A stretch of 64,000 nt of DNA, from contig NZ_JACIJK010000005.1 in NCBI RefSeq assembly GCF_014199305.1, forward strand, positions 248,001-312,000, written 5' to 3'. The stretch is from Sphingomonas aerophila. Lineage in GTDB: Bacteria; Pseudomonadota; Alphaproteobacteria; Sphingomonadales; Sphingomonadaceae. Shown piece after piece: positions 53,638 through 62,095 of this stretch (position 1 is its first letter; each line of letters starts with the position of its first letter). The position numbers and the translations under genes are program-made. The notes under the pieces are model-generated. The model did no database searches, was not told where the DNA came from, and was given only the letters and a program-made list of their open reading frames with translations.

Positions 53638-54117
53638 ATGTCACAACCAGCAAAGACCACCGGGCCACTCACCACCGCGGGCATGGCGATTGGGATCGGC
53701 ATGGGTGGGTTCGTGGACGGGATCGTTTTTCACCAGATCCTCCAGATCCACAACATGCTGTCAGCCCGCATCGCGACCGACACGCTGGTGGGCGCCAAGG
53801 TCAACATGGTGTGGGACGGGATCTTCCACGCCGCGGTCTGGATGGCGACCGCCATCGGCATCACCCTGCTATGGAAGGCGATCAAGCGGCCGGACGTGTT
53901 GCTGTCCGGCACGGCGCTGTTCGGATCGATCCTGTTCGGCTTTGGTCTGTTCAACCTGGTCGAGGGTCTGATCGACCATCATGTCCTGAACATCCACCAC
54001 GTCTATGAACGGCTGGGCCAGTCGGTCTGGGACTATGTCTTCCTCGCCTCGGGCGTCGCCCTGATGCTGACGGGCTGGCTCATGATCCGGGACGTCCGGT
54101 CTCGGTCCGCAGCCTGA
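53638..54117 (+). CDS. DUF2243 membrane protein
   Basis: A 159-residue protein with four helices. It is rich in histidine placed within membrane segments: GFVDGIVFHQILQIHNML, VWDGIFHAAVWMATAIG and NLVEGLIDHHVLNIHHVYE. Such intramembrane His/Asp residues suggest metal or heme binding. It follows the small CxxCH protein by 10 bases with GAGGCGAG as ribosome site, so the two likely form one unit. Function of the family is unknown. Confidence 0.85.
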   Translation: MSQPAKTTGPLTTAGMAIGIGMGGFVDGIVFHQILQIHNMLSARIATDTLVGAKVNMVWDGIFHAAVWMATAIGITLLWKAIKRPDVLLSGTALFGSILFGFGLFNLVEGLIDHHVLNIHHVYERLGQSVWDYVFLASGVALMLTGWLMIRDVRSRSAA

Positions 54118-54136
54118 GTCGGCGCGAACGACGGGG

Positions 54137-54829
54137 CTAACCGTCGGTCGGAGCTGAGCCGGTAATGGTGAGCCCGGCGGCGTCGGCCGAAATCGCCAGC
54201 CCGCGATAGTCGACGATCGCCGGATGACCGGTGCCGATCGGATGGCTGTGGGTGACCGTGATCGCCAGGCCGGCGGCCCCGGCGGCATCTGCTGCCGTCA
54301 GCCCGGCGACAGTGTCCTCGAACACCAGGCACTCCGTCGGATCGACGCCCAGCTTCTTCGCGCCGAGCAGGAAGCAGGCGGGATCGGGCTTGCCGCGCTC
54401 CACGTCCTCCGACGTGACCAATATCCGCGGCAGCGCGATGCCGGCCCGGGCAAGCCGCGCTTCGGCCAGCGGGCGCGATGCGGATGTCACGATGGCCCAG
54501 CGATCTGCCGGCAGGCCGGCCAGGAACGCCTTTGCGCCCGCAATGGCGCTGACGCCTTCCGTGTCGTCGATCTCCGTGCTTGTGATCCAGGCGGCTTCCT
54601 TTTCCGGATCGTCGACGCCCAGCCGCTTCATCGTTTCCACCGTGCGCACGCCATGCATGATGGAGATGACATAGGCCGGGTCGAACCCATGCATCTGCGA
54701 CCAGCGGGTCCAGGCGCGATTGGCGGACTCGATGCTGGTGATCAGCGTGCCGTCCATGTCGAACAGGAAAGCAGCGAAGCTTCGCCCCGCATAGGGCGGG
54801 GTGGCGGGCGCGGATGTGGAAAGCGTCAT
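54137..54829 (-). CDS. HAD family sugar-phosphatase-like hydrolase
   Basis: A 230-residue HAD protein. Motif I is FAAFLFDMDGTLITS with the nucleophile Asp; motif II is WAIVTSASRPLAE; motif III is RGKPDPACFLLGAKKLG; motif IV is CLVFEDTVAGLTAADAAG. The cap domain lies between motifs I and II. It is of the type acting on small sugar phosphates or phosphoglycolate. The start is uncertain (ATG 54829 or 54853). Confidence 0.85.
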   Translation of the reverse strand: MTLSTSAPATPPYAGRSFAAFLFDMDGTLITSIESANRAWTRWSQMHGFDPAYVISIMHGVRTVETMKRLGVDDPEKEAAWITSTEIDDTEGVSAIAGAKAFLAGLPADRWAIVTSASRPLAEARLARAGIALPRILVTSEDVERGKPDPACFLLGAKKLGVDPTECLVFEDTVAGLTAADAAGAAGLAITVTHSHPIGTGHPAIVDYRGLAISADAAGLTITGSAPTDG

Positions 54830-55119
54830 GGGAACCGGCGTCAGTAGAGCCATGGCCGCCAAGTGCAATCACCCGGCCCTGCCGTCGTGACGGGACTGCC
54901 CCGGCGCCGCCAAGTCCCCGGGTAATTGTCCGGACTGATCGCGCCTGCTCCGGATGATAATCAGGGTCGGGGTTTACCCGCCACATACAGGCGGTCTCTC
55001 CGACGAGGTTTGCAGATGATCTGGCGGCCGGCGGTGACTAGCCGTGAGCGCCCTGTCGATGATGGGAGTGTCATGCGTCCTGCGGCCGAGCTCAATCCAG
55101 CAATCAAGGGCCGTTCCCG

Positions 55120-57348
55120 ATGATCGGCGTCAACCTGGCCGGCGCCGAATTCGCCACCAACGCCGTGTACCCCACAACCGCGGAGATCGACTACTTCGCA
55201 TCAAAGGGAATGGGGGTCATCCGCCTCCCCTTCAAATGGGAACGGCTGCAACCCACCCAGAACGGCCCCTTGGATCAGGCGGAGCTGGCCCAGATCAAGG
55301 CGGTAGTCGATTACGCCGGCAGCAAGGGCATCAACGTCGTTCTCGACGTCCACAATTTCGGTTCTGGCTACGGCAACGTCATCGGCAGCGCCGCCACCCC
55401 CGATACGGCCTTTGCCGACCTGTGGGGAAAGCTCGCGACCACTTTCAGGGACAGTTCGCAGGTCCTGTTCGGGCTGATGAACGAGCCCAATTCCCAGTCA
55501 TCGAGCCAATGGGTCCTTTCCGCCAACGCTGCCATCGCCGCGATCCGCGATGCCGGCGCCGAACAGCGCATCCTTGTGCCAGGGGCCTATCATACGGGCG
55601 CGCATGACTGGATTTCGTCCGACAACGATACCGTGGTCGGCGCGGGCGTGGTGGATCCGCTCAACAATTACAGCTTCGAGGTGCACCAGTATCTCGACGC
55701 CAATAATTCCGGGACGAGCCGCACCGTCGCGTCGGAGGACGTCGGGGTGAGACGGCTCGCCGCCGTCACCCAATGGGCGATCGACACCGGCCACACCCTG
55801 TTCCTGGGCGAGTTCGGCGTGTCCAACGATCCCACCGCGGTCGTCGCGCTCGATCGCATGCTGCAGTTCATGGAGCAGAACGCCGCCGTGTGGGTCGGCG
55901 CGACCTATTGGGCGGCGGGGCCGAGCTGGGGCGATTACATGTACTCGGTAGAGCCGGACAACCTGGCGAACCCGGTCGACAAGGTTCAGTTGGACGTTCT
56001 CGAGAAATACGACCTCGACCCCAGCACGCCCGTTCCGGACATCAGCCCGCCCCCACCACTGCCCGACGGGATCGCGATGACGCGCGCGATCGATGCCCCG
56101 TCCGTGATCAACGAGGGGGAGGCGATGCAGCTGACCTTCTCGGTCAGGAATGCGGTCGCCGGCCAGACCTTCGACTTCTGGCAGCAAAGCGCCATCGACG
56201 CGGAGGATTTCGAGCACAGCCTGGCGGCGGACTTCGCGGCCGCCCTGCCGGCAGGCGCGACCTATACGGAGATCACGCCGCTGCGCGGCACGATTACCCT
56301 GGCGCCGGGCACGTACAGCTTCACCCTGAGCCGCCAGACCCGGATCGACGGCGTGGTCGAGTTGATCGACAAGGCGTCCTGGGCCGAGGGCAACCAGGAA
56401 AACACCGACATCCGGATCGGCAGCTTCACGGGCGGCCTGAAACTCGTCAGCGAGTCCGCAATCACTAACTGGGTGACCGATCGCCCGTATGCCGATCCAA
56501 GCCCACCCTCGCCGATGCCGGGGTCGGTATCCGGAACGGCTGCGGCGGACGTACTGAACGGTACGGCAGCAGCAGACTCCCTGTACGGCCTCGCCGGCAA
56601 CGACACCCTGAATGGCCTTGGCGGCAACGATCGCCTCGTCGGTGGCGGCGGCAATGACCGGCTGGACGGCGGCGCCGGCGCGGACGAAATGTGGGGGGAG
56701 GCGGGCAACGACACCTATTCCGTCGATGACCCGGGCGACCAGGTGTATGAAGGGTTCGGCGGCGGCACCGACACGGTTCAAAGCACGATCAGCTATCACC
56801 TGGGCGACAATGTCGAGAACCTGCTGTTGCGGACGGGCGCGGGCATCGATGGCACCGGGAATGCGCTGAGGAACCGGATCGAAGGCAATTCAGGCAACAA
56901 CAGGCTGGTCGGCAATGCCGGCGACGACACGCTTCTCGGCGGTGGTGGCAACGACATCCTGATCGGCGGGATCGGGCAGGATGTGCTGACTGGCGGCGCC
57001 GGGTCCGACCTGTTCGTGTTCGACGTGCCCCACGATACCGCGGCCGATCAGGTCACCGACTTCGCGCCCGGCATCGACCGTGTCGGGATCGACTCGCTCG
57101 CGTTCGGCCTTGGCATCGGTTTCGGCATGGCAGGCGGCGGGTCGCTGGATCCCGACTGGTTCGCGGCCGGAGGCAGCGCTACCGCAGGGCATGGCCAATT
57201 CGTCTTCGATGCACCCAGCGCGACCCTGTTCTGGGATGCGGACGGGTTGGGCCCTGACCGGCCAACTGCGCTGGCCGTGTTCAAGCCCGGCGTGGTCCTA
57301 AACTCGCCGATTTCGCCGTGTTGGGTGAGGGCGTCTCGCGCGACGTGA
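55120..57348 (+). CDS. RTX-type secreted GH5 glycanase, segment 1 (frame lost near 57305)
   Basis: This is the first of three pieces of one large protein. Residues 1-300 are a GH5 catalytic domain: GVNLAGAEFA, GVIRLPFKWERLQP, FGLMNEPNSQSS (acid/base Glu) and HTLFLGEFGVSNDP (nucleophile Glu). A Pro-rich linker and a beta-sandwich domain follow (310-455), then RTX repeats (GNDTLNGLGGNDRLVGGGGND and others, 465-640). No N-terminal signal is present, as expected for type I secretion. The frame makes sense up to VVLNS at 57304. The next base pattern fits SADFAVLGEG in the frame of segment 2, so one base has been lost. The last 14 residues here are an artefact of the wrong frame. Confidence 0.85.
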   Translation: MIGVNLAGAEFATNAVYPTTAEIDYFASKGMGVIRLPFKWERLQPTQNGPLDQAELAQIKAVVDYAGSKGINVVLDVHNFGSGYGNVIGSAATPDTAFADLWGKLATTFRDSSQVLFGLMNEPNSQSSSQWVLSANAAIAAIRDAGAEQRILVPGAYHTGAHDWISSDNDTVVGAGVVDPLNNYSFEVHQYLDANNSGTSRTVASEDVGVRRLAAVTQWAIDTGHTLFLGEFGVSNDPTAVVALDRMLQFMEQNAAVWVGATYWAAGPSWGDYMYSVEPDNLANPVDKVQLDVLEKYDLDPSTPVPDISPPPPLPDGIAMTRAIDAPSVINEGEAMQLTFSVRNAVAGQTFDFWQQSAIDAEDFEHSLAADFAAALPAGATYTEITPLRGTITLAPGTYSFTLSRQTRIDGVVELIDKASWAEGNQENTDIRIGSFTGGLKLVSESAITNWVTDRPYADPSPPSPMPGSVSGTAAADVLNGTAAADSLYGLAGNDTLNGLGGNDRLVGGGGNDRLDGGAGADEMWGEAGNDTYSVDDPGDQVYEGFGGGTDTVQSTISYHLGDNVENLLLRTGAGIDGTGNALRNRIEGNSGNNRLVGNAGDDTLLGGGGNDILIGGIGQDVLTGGAGSDLFVFDVPHDTAADQVTDFAPGIDRVGIDSLAFGLGIGFGMAGGGSLDPDWFAAGGSATAGHGQFVFDAPSATLFWDADGLGPDRPTALAVFKPGVVLNSPISPCWVRASRAT
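56520..57010 (+). repeat. RTX (hemolysin-type calcium-binding) repeat array 1
   Basis: Tandem nonapeptides of the GGxGxDxLx type, with at least eight units from AADVLNGTAAADSLYG to GSDLFVFD. They encode calcium-binding beta rolls. The same order of repeats, followed by GNDTYxVDxxGDxVxE and a GTDTV block, reappears in array 2. Confidence 0.8.
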
Positions 57349-59006
57349 CGGGGCCGACCGCGGTGGCGGCTGTCACCGACCTGACGAGCCCGGTCGCGGC
57401 CCATCAGGTAGAGGTCACCTATGTCGACACGGGAACGGGCATCGACCTCGCGTTGATCGGCGTCGAGGACCTGCTGGTTTCGGGGCCGACCAATGTGGCC
57501 GTCGAAGCGGTGTCGCTCGTGACCAACTTCGACGGATCGGTCACGGCCACCTATCGGCTCGGATCGACCGATGGGTTCAATGACGCGGACAATGGAACCT
57601 ACACCATCGCCCTGGCCGCCGATGCCGTGACCGATCACGCCGGCAATGGCGTGGGCGGGGCGCCGTCGCTTGCGAGCTTCGCCGTCAACATCGCCCCGCC
57701 CTGGTCCGCGGGCGGGATCGTCGCGGCGATAAATGCGGGCGGAGGCAGCTATGTTTCCGGCGCGACGACCTACGCCCCGGACACGGCATCCAGCCCGATC
57801 GCCTCCCTTATCGGCCCCGCCAAGATCACCAGCTTCACCAGCCAGATCGCGGGAACGGACGACGACTCCCTTTACCAGACCTACCGATACGGGAAGAGCT
57901 TTGGTTACGACATCGCCGGGCTCGCGGCCGGGGATTATCTGGTCGAATTGAGCTTCGCGGAGTCATACTGGACCGCGCCCGGCAAGCGTGTCTTCGACAT
58001 TTTGGCCGAGGGACAGGAGATCGTGTCCGACCTCGACATCTATTCGGCCAGCGGCGGCAAGAACGTAGCACTCGACCTGTCCAGAGTGGTCACCGTGACC
58101 GACGGCACGCTGAACCTGCGTTTTGACGCGAGTGGAGCAGACGACAGGGACAATGCGCTGATCGGCTCGTTCGTCATCCGCAAGGTGTCGGGAGCGGCGG
58201 ATTCCGCGCCTCCCCAGGCAAGCGCGCAGGTCGCGGACGTGACGGTGGCCGCCACCACGGCAGATGTGATCGTCACCTATACCGATCCGGGATCGGGACT
58301 GGCGCTAGGCACGATCGGAACCGACGACCTGCTGGTCACCCGTCCCGGCAATATTTCCGTCGAGAGCGTGTCGGTGCAGGTGCTGGGGAACGGCACGGTG
58401 GCGGCCACCTACAGGCTGGTCTCGCCAGGTGGCTTCACGGCGGCCGACAATGGCCAGCACCTGATCACCCTGGTCCCCGGAAGCGCCAGGGACCAGGCGG
58501 GCAACACAGTGGATCATGCCGTCGACCTCGGCAGCTTTGCCGTGTCGATCGAGGCGAGCCAGATCAACGAGATCAGCGGCACCAGCGACGCGGACGCGCT
58601 GAACGGAACCGCTGCTGCTGACCATATCGTCGGCCTTGGCGGAAACGATGTCCTGAACGGCCTTGGCGGCGACGACATACTCGATGGTGGTGCGGGGAAC
58701 GACAAGCTGAACGGCAATGCCGGTGCCGACCTGATGCGTGGCGGCGCTGGCAACGACACCTATTTCGTCGACAATGCCGGCGATGTGCTGGTCGAGGAGG
58801 CTGGCGGCGGCACCGACACGGTCAACAGCGACATCTCGTTCCAACTGGGGCCGAGATCGAGAACCTGGTCCTGCGAACCGGGGCCAGCCTCAACGGAACG
58901 GGCAACGCGTCGGACAACCGACTGGAGGGCAACTCCGGCGCCAACATCCTGTCCGGCCTGGGCGGCAACGACGTTCTGTTCGGCAAGGGCGGCAGCGACA
59001 TTTTGA
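57318..59006 (+). CDS. RTX GH5 glycanase, segment 2: Ig-like, malectin, Ig-like and RTX modules
   Basis: The coding frame joins segment 1 at about 57306 (ADFAVLGEGVS). Modules in order: an Ig-like domain (residues 10-125), a malectin-type carbohydrate-binding domain (about 135-290: AINAGGGSYVSG, QTYRYGKSFGYDIAGLAAGD, YLVELSFAESYWTAPGKRVF), a second Ig-like domain clearly homologous to the first (TYTDPGSGLALGTIGTDDLL against TYVDTGTGIDLALIGVEDLL), and RTX repeats. The frame is correct until LG at 58848. After that the translation turns Arg/Thr-rich and meaningless, so another base is missing in the GGGG run at 58847-58850. Confidence 0.8.
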   Translation: MLGEGVSRDVTGPTAVAAVTDLTSPVAAHQVEVTYVDTGTGIDLALIGVEDLLVSGPTNVAVEAVSLVTNFDGSVTATYRLGSTDGFNDADNGTYTIALAADAVTDHAGNGVGGAPSLASFAVNIAPPWSAGGIVAAINAGGGSYVSGATTYAPDTASSPIASLIGPAKITSFTSQIAGTDDDSLYQTYRYGKSFGYDIAGLAAGDYLVELSFAESYWTAPGKRVFDILAEGQEIVSDLDIYSASGGKNVALDLSRVVTVTDGTLNLRFDASGADDRDNALIGSFVIRKVSGAADSAPPQASAQVADVTVAATTADVIVTYTDPGSGLALGTIGTDDLLVTRPGNISVESVSVQVLGNGTVAATYRLVSPGGFTAADNGQHLITLVPGSARDQAGNTVDHAVDLGSFAVSIEASQINEISGTSDADALNGTAAADHIVGLGGNDVLNGLGGDDILDGGAGNDKLNGNAGADLMRGGAGNDTYFVDNAGDVLVEEAGGGTDTVNSDISFQLGPRSRTWSCEPGPASTERATRRTTDWRATPAPTSCPAWAATTFCSARAAATF

Positions 59007-59040
59007 CGGGCGGCGGGGGGAGCGACCAGTTCGTCTTCGA
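58570..59040 (+). repeat. RTX repeat array 2, copy of array 1
   Basis: GGxGxDxLx units from ADALNGTAAADHIVG to GSDQFVFD, in the same layout as array 1. The second frame break (58847-58850) lies inside it. The similarity points to an internal duplication of the RTX block plus an Ig-like module. Confidence 0.8.
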
Positions 59041-59332
59041 CACGGTGCCCGGGGCCGGGAACGTGGACACGCTTACCGACTTCGAGAGCGGCACCGACAG
59101 GATCGTCCTTGAAAACGCCGTTTTTCAGGCGCTGGGCGCCAATGGTGCCCTGTCGGCAACGATGTTCGAGATCGGAGCAGTCGCGACTCGACCCGATACG
59201 CACGTCCTCTTTGACCCGACCACCGGCGTGATCAGCTACGATGCGGACGGTAGTGGCGCAGTCGCTGCGGTGGCGTTCGCCCTCTTGCCGTTCGGCGTGA
59301 CGGTGAACGCGTCCGATTTCCTGATTATCTGA
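59003..59332 (+). CDS. RTX GH5 glycanase, segment 3: C-terminal RTX and secretion tail
   Basis: The true frame resumes at 58850 (AEIENLVLRTGASLNGTGNA, GGNDVLFGKGGSDILTGGGG) and runs to the TGA at 59330-59332. The part from 59003 has FVFDTVPGAGNVDTLTDFES and ends VNASDFLII, the typical C-terminus of type I-secreted RTX proteins. If one base is restored at each break, the three segments give one protein of about 1,404 residues. GTG 59003 itself is not a real start. Confidence 0.75.
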   Translation: MTGGGGSDQFVFDTVPGAGNVDTLTDFESGTDRIVLENAVFQALGANGALSATMFEIGAVATRPDTHVLFDPTTGVISYDADGSGAVAAVAFALLPFGVTVNASDFLII

Positions 59333-59447
59333 CTTCGCCCCCAGCGGAGCGTCTGTTCCGCTTACGAGACGCTCTGTCCAAACTGCGCGGCTTATCGCCC
59401 ATCGCCGGATCGCTACCTTGCCTTCAGTCGAACAGATGGAGGCGGTC

Positions 59448-60098
59448 ATGGCGAACTCATCACCCGTAGCACGAAAGATCCTGGTCCTCGGTGCAAGCGG
59501 CGGGACAGGCCGGCTGATCGTTGCCGACGCTCTTTCGCGCGGCCATCAGGTCACCGCCCTTGTCCGCTCGCCGGACAAGGTGGACCTGAAGGGAGCCCGG
59601 ATCGTGACCGGCGACGCCCGCGACGAGGCGTCGTTGCGTCAGGCGCTTGCAGGCCAGAACGCCGTGGTGAGCGCGCTCGGCACACCGGCGAGCCCGTTTC
59701 GTGAGGTGACCACCCTCTCGACCGCGACACGGGCGCTGATCGCCGCGATGAAGGCCGAAAGCGTGTCGCGGCTGGTGGCCATCACCGGCATCGGCGCCGG
59801 GAACAGTGCGGGGCACGGCGGCTTCCTGTTCGACCGGCTGGTCTTTCCTCTGCTGCTGGCCCGCGTCTACGCCGACAAGAACCGGCAGGAGGCGCTGGTC
59901 CGCAACAGCGGGCTCGACTGGGTGCTCGTTCGTCCCGCCGTTCTCAACAACAAGCGTGGCCGCCGCTCGGTTCGCGCGATCGAGGACCTGTCCGGATTTC
60001 ATGGCGGCACGATCGCGCGGGAGGATGTCGCGCGCTTCGTGGTCGATCAAGTCGCGGACGACACATGGGTCCATCGCGCGCCGTTGATCGCGTGGTGA
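59448..60098 (+). CDS. NAD(P)H-binding SDR-family protein
   Basis: A 216-residue atypical short-chain dehydrogenase. The dinucleotide motif is ILVLGASGGTGRLIVADALS, then TALVRSPDKVD, VVSALGTPAS, RLVAITGIGAGNSAGHGG and LDWVLVRPAVLNNKRG. The form resembles NmrA/BVR-B-like reductases and redox sensors. GGAGGCGGTC before ATG 59448 is a good ribosome site. It converges with the LysR gene. Confidence 0.87.
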   Translation: MANSSPVARKILVLGASGGTGRLIVADALSRGHQVTALVRSPDKVDLKGARIVTGDARDEASLRQALAGQNAVVSALGTPASPFREVTTLSTATRALIAAMKAESVSRLVAITGIGAGNSAGHGGFLFDRLVFPLLLARVYADKNRQEALVRNSGLDWVLVRPAVLNNKRGRRSVRAIEDLSGFHGGTIAREDVARFVVDQVADDTWVHRAPLIAW

Positions 60099-60134
60099 AC
60101 GGCGCCGCGATCGGAGGCGCTTCAGGCGGACGGC

Positions 60135-61025
60135 TCACCTGCCGATAAAGGCGGCGAGTTCGTCCGGCGTCCCGTTGGGAAAGGCGCGTTTCAGGTGATC
60201 GAGAAACGCCGACACGCGCGCGCTGAGCAGTCGCCGCGTGGGGTAAAGCGTCCACAGTGCGATCTCCGGCGCGTCCACCTCGCCCCACTCCACCAGCGTT
60301 CCATCGGCCAGATCGTGACTGACCAGGGAAATTGGCAGTCGCGCCGCGCCCACCCCCGTCCGCACCGCGTCGCGAACCATGATAAGCGATGACAGGGTGA
60401 GCACCGGCTCGATCCCGATACGCTCCTGACCGGCCGGCGCCTTCACCAGCCACGGCCCGCGCTCCCCGCCCGCCCGCACCACGGCAGGCGCGGCGACGCC
60501 GTTTTCAGGCCTCACCAGCCTCGGCCCCGCGACCACCACCAACCGATCCCGCAGAAAGGCGCGGCCGACCAGGCTCTCGTCCGGATCGGGGTTGACGCGG
60601 ATGACGAGATCGAAGCCGTCCTCGACCATGTCCACCGCACGGTCTTCCGTGGTCACGTCGAGCCACACCTCCGGGTAGCGGAGGGCGAAATCGGCGGCAA
60701 GCCTGCCCATCGCGGTCTGGCAGAACAGCAGCGGCGCGCTGATCCGCAGCCGCCCTCGCGGTCGCTCACCGCCCGAGGCGATGGCGGCAGCGGTTTCCTC
60801 CAGATCCGTGAGAAGCTGCCCGGCGCGCTCGAACAACGCGCGCCCTTCCTCCGTCAGCTTCAGGTCACGCCGCCCCCGGTCGAACAGCCGCAGGCCCAGG
60901 CTGGCCTCCAGCTCAGCCACACGGCGGGACAGCGTCGCCTTGGGCCGGCCGGCGGCGCGCGATGCTTTTCCAAAGCCGCCATGGCGAGCGACGAGGTTGA
61001 AGTCGGCAAGCGCAAGAAGGTCCAT
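60135..61025 (-). CDS. LysR family transcriptional regulator
   Basis: A 296-residue LTTR. The HTH is FNLVARHGGFGKASRAAGRP and KATLSRRVAELEASLGLRLF (residues 8-47); a linker helix and the effector-binding domain (RLRISAPLLFCQTAMGRLAA onward) follow. It is of the AaeR/CrgA-like group found next to quinone or aldehyde reductases. GGTGGA precedes ATG 61025; GTG 61034 is also in frame. It is divergent from the NmrA-like gene at 61130, its probable target. Confidence 0.92.
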   Translation of the reverse strand: MDLLALADFNLVARHGGFGKASRAAGRPKATLSRRVAELEASLGLRLFDRGRRDLKLTEEGRALFERAGQLLTDLEETAAAIASGGERPRGRLRISAPLLFCQTAMGRLAADFALRYPEVWLDVTTEDRAVDMVEDGFDLVIRVNPDPDESLVGRAFLRDRLVVVAGPRLVRPENGVAAPAVVRAGGERGPWLVKAPAGQERIGIEPVLTLSSLIMVRDAVRTGVGAARLPISLVSHDLADGTLVEWGEVDAPEIALWTLYPTRRLLSARVSAFLDHLKRAFPNGTPDELAAFIGR

Positions 61026-61129
61026 ACGTTCCACCCGTGAGACGGTGCGTCCAGATATACAGACTGTTGCCGCGAACGTGGGTCACCAATTTCCAGGATG
61101 CCAACCAGCTCAACCAAAGGAGTGCCCCC

Positions 61130-61993
61130 ATGACCATTCTCGTAACCGGCGCCACCGGTACCATCGGCCGCAACGTCGTCGACCAACTGCTGCGCCGGAG
61201 TGCGGATGTGCGCGCGCTTGTCCGCAATACAGCAAACGCCAATCTGCCGGCGGGTGTCGAGATCGCGCCGGGCGACCTGCTCGACGTGGACTCGGTTCGC
61301 GCCGCGATGTCGGGCGCGTCTACCTTGTTCCTGCTCAACGGCGTCGTCGCGGACGAATTCACCCAGGCGCTGATCGCCCTCAATCTGGCGCGGGAAGCGG
61401 GTATCGAGCGGGTGGTCTACCTGTCGGTGATCCACAGCGACATCTACGTCAACGTGCCGCACTTCGCCGGCAAGTTCGCCGTCGAGCGCATGATCGAGGC
61501 GATGGGCATCAACGCCACCGTCCTGCGCCCCGCCTATTTCATGGACAACGAGATCACGATCCGCGACGTGGTGACCGGCCATGGCATCTATCCGATGCCG
61601 ATCGGCAACAAGGGCCTGGCGATGGTCGACGCCCGCGACGTCGGCGAGGTTGCCGCGATCGAACTGGTCCGCCGCGAGCAGTCGCCCACGCCCCTGCCGC
61701 TGACCCGCGTCAACCTGGTCGGCCCGGACACGCTGACGGGCGCCGACGCTGCCGCGATCTGGTCCGACGTGCTCGGGCGCACCATCGTCTTTCCCGGGGA
61801 CGACACGGGCGCTTTCGAGCAGAATCTGCGCCAGTTCATGCCAAGTTGGTCTGCCTATGACATGCGCCTGATGGCCGAACGCTTCGGGACCGATGGCATG
61901 ATCCCCGACGGCGGCGATACCGAGCGCCTGGTCGAGCTGCTGGGCCGACCGCTGCGTACCTATCGCGATCATGTGACGCAGATCGCGGGCTGA
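61130..61993 (+). CDS. NmrA family NAD(P)-binding protein
   Basis: A 287-residue protein. The motif ILVTGATGTIGRNVVDQLLR opens a Rossmann fold; RALVRNTANANLP, STLFLLNGV and ATVLRPAYFMDNE follow, with VDARDVGEVAAIEL typical of NmrA/QorB-like quinone reductases. AAAGGAG lies 7 bases before ATG 61130. Its divergent arrangement with LysR suggests induction by a quinone or similar electrophile; this is inference. Confidence 0.92.
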   Translation: MTILVTGATGTIGRNVVDQLLRRSADVRALVRNTANANLPAGVEIAPGDLLDVDSVRAAMSGASTLFLLNGVVADEFTQALIALNLAREAGIERVVYLSVIHSDIYVNVPHFAGKFAVERMIEAMGINATVLRPAYFMDNEITIRDVVTGHGIYPMPIGNKGLAMVDARDVGEVAAIELVRREQSPTPLPLTRVNLVGPDTLTGADAAAIWSDVLGRTIVFPGDDTGAFEQNLRQFMPSWSAYDMRLMAERFGTDGMIPDGGDTERLVELLGRPLRTYRDHVTQIAG

Positions 61994-62095
61994 TCACCGG
62001 CGGCCCTGGCGAGCGCAAAGGAGGGTGCCCCTCCCGTCAAAAGCATGCCATCACGCCCTCGGGCTCGAAAAGCGGCCAGAGGGGTGGAGACCGAT

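Noticed and set aside
58847..58853. Programmed -1 frameshift as explanation for the second break
   Set aside because: The GGGG run could allow slippage, but the first break has no slippery sequence and no biological reason for two such events is known in RTX proteins. Sequencing error or mutation is simpler.
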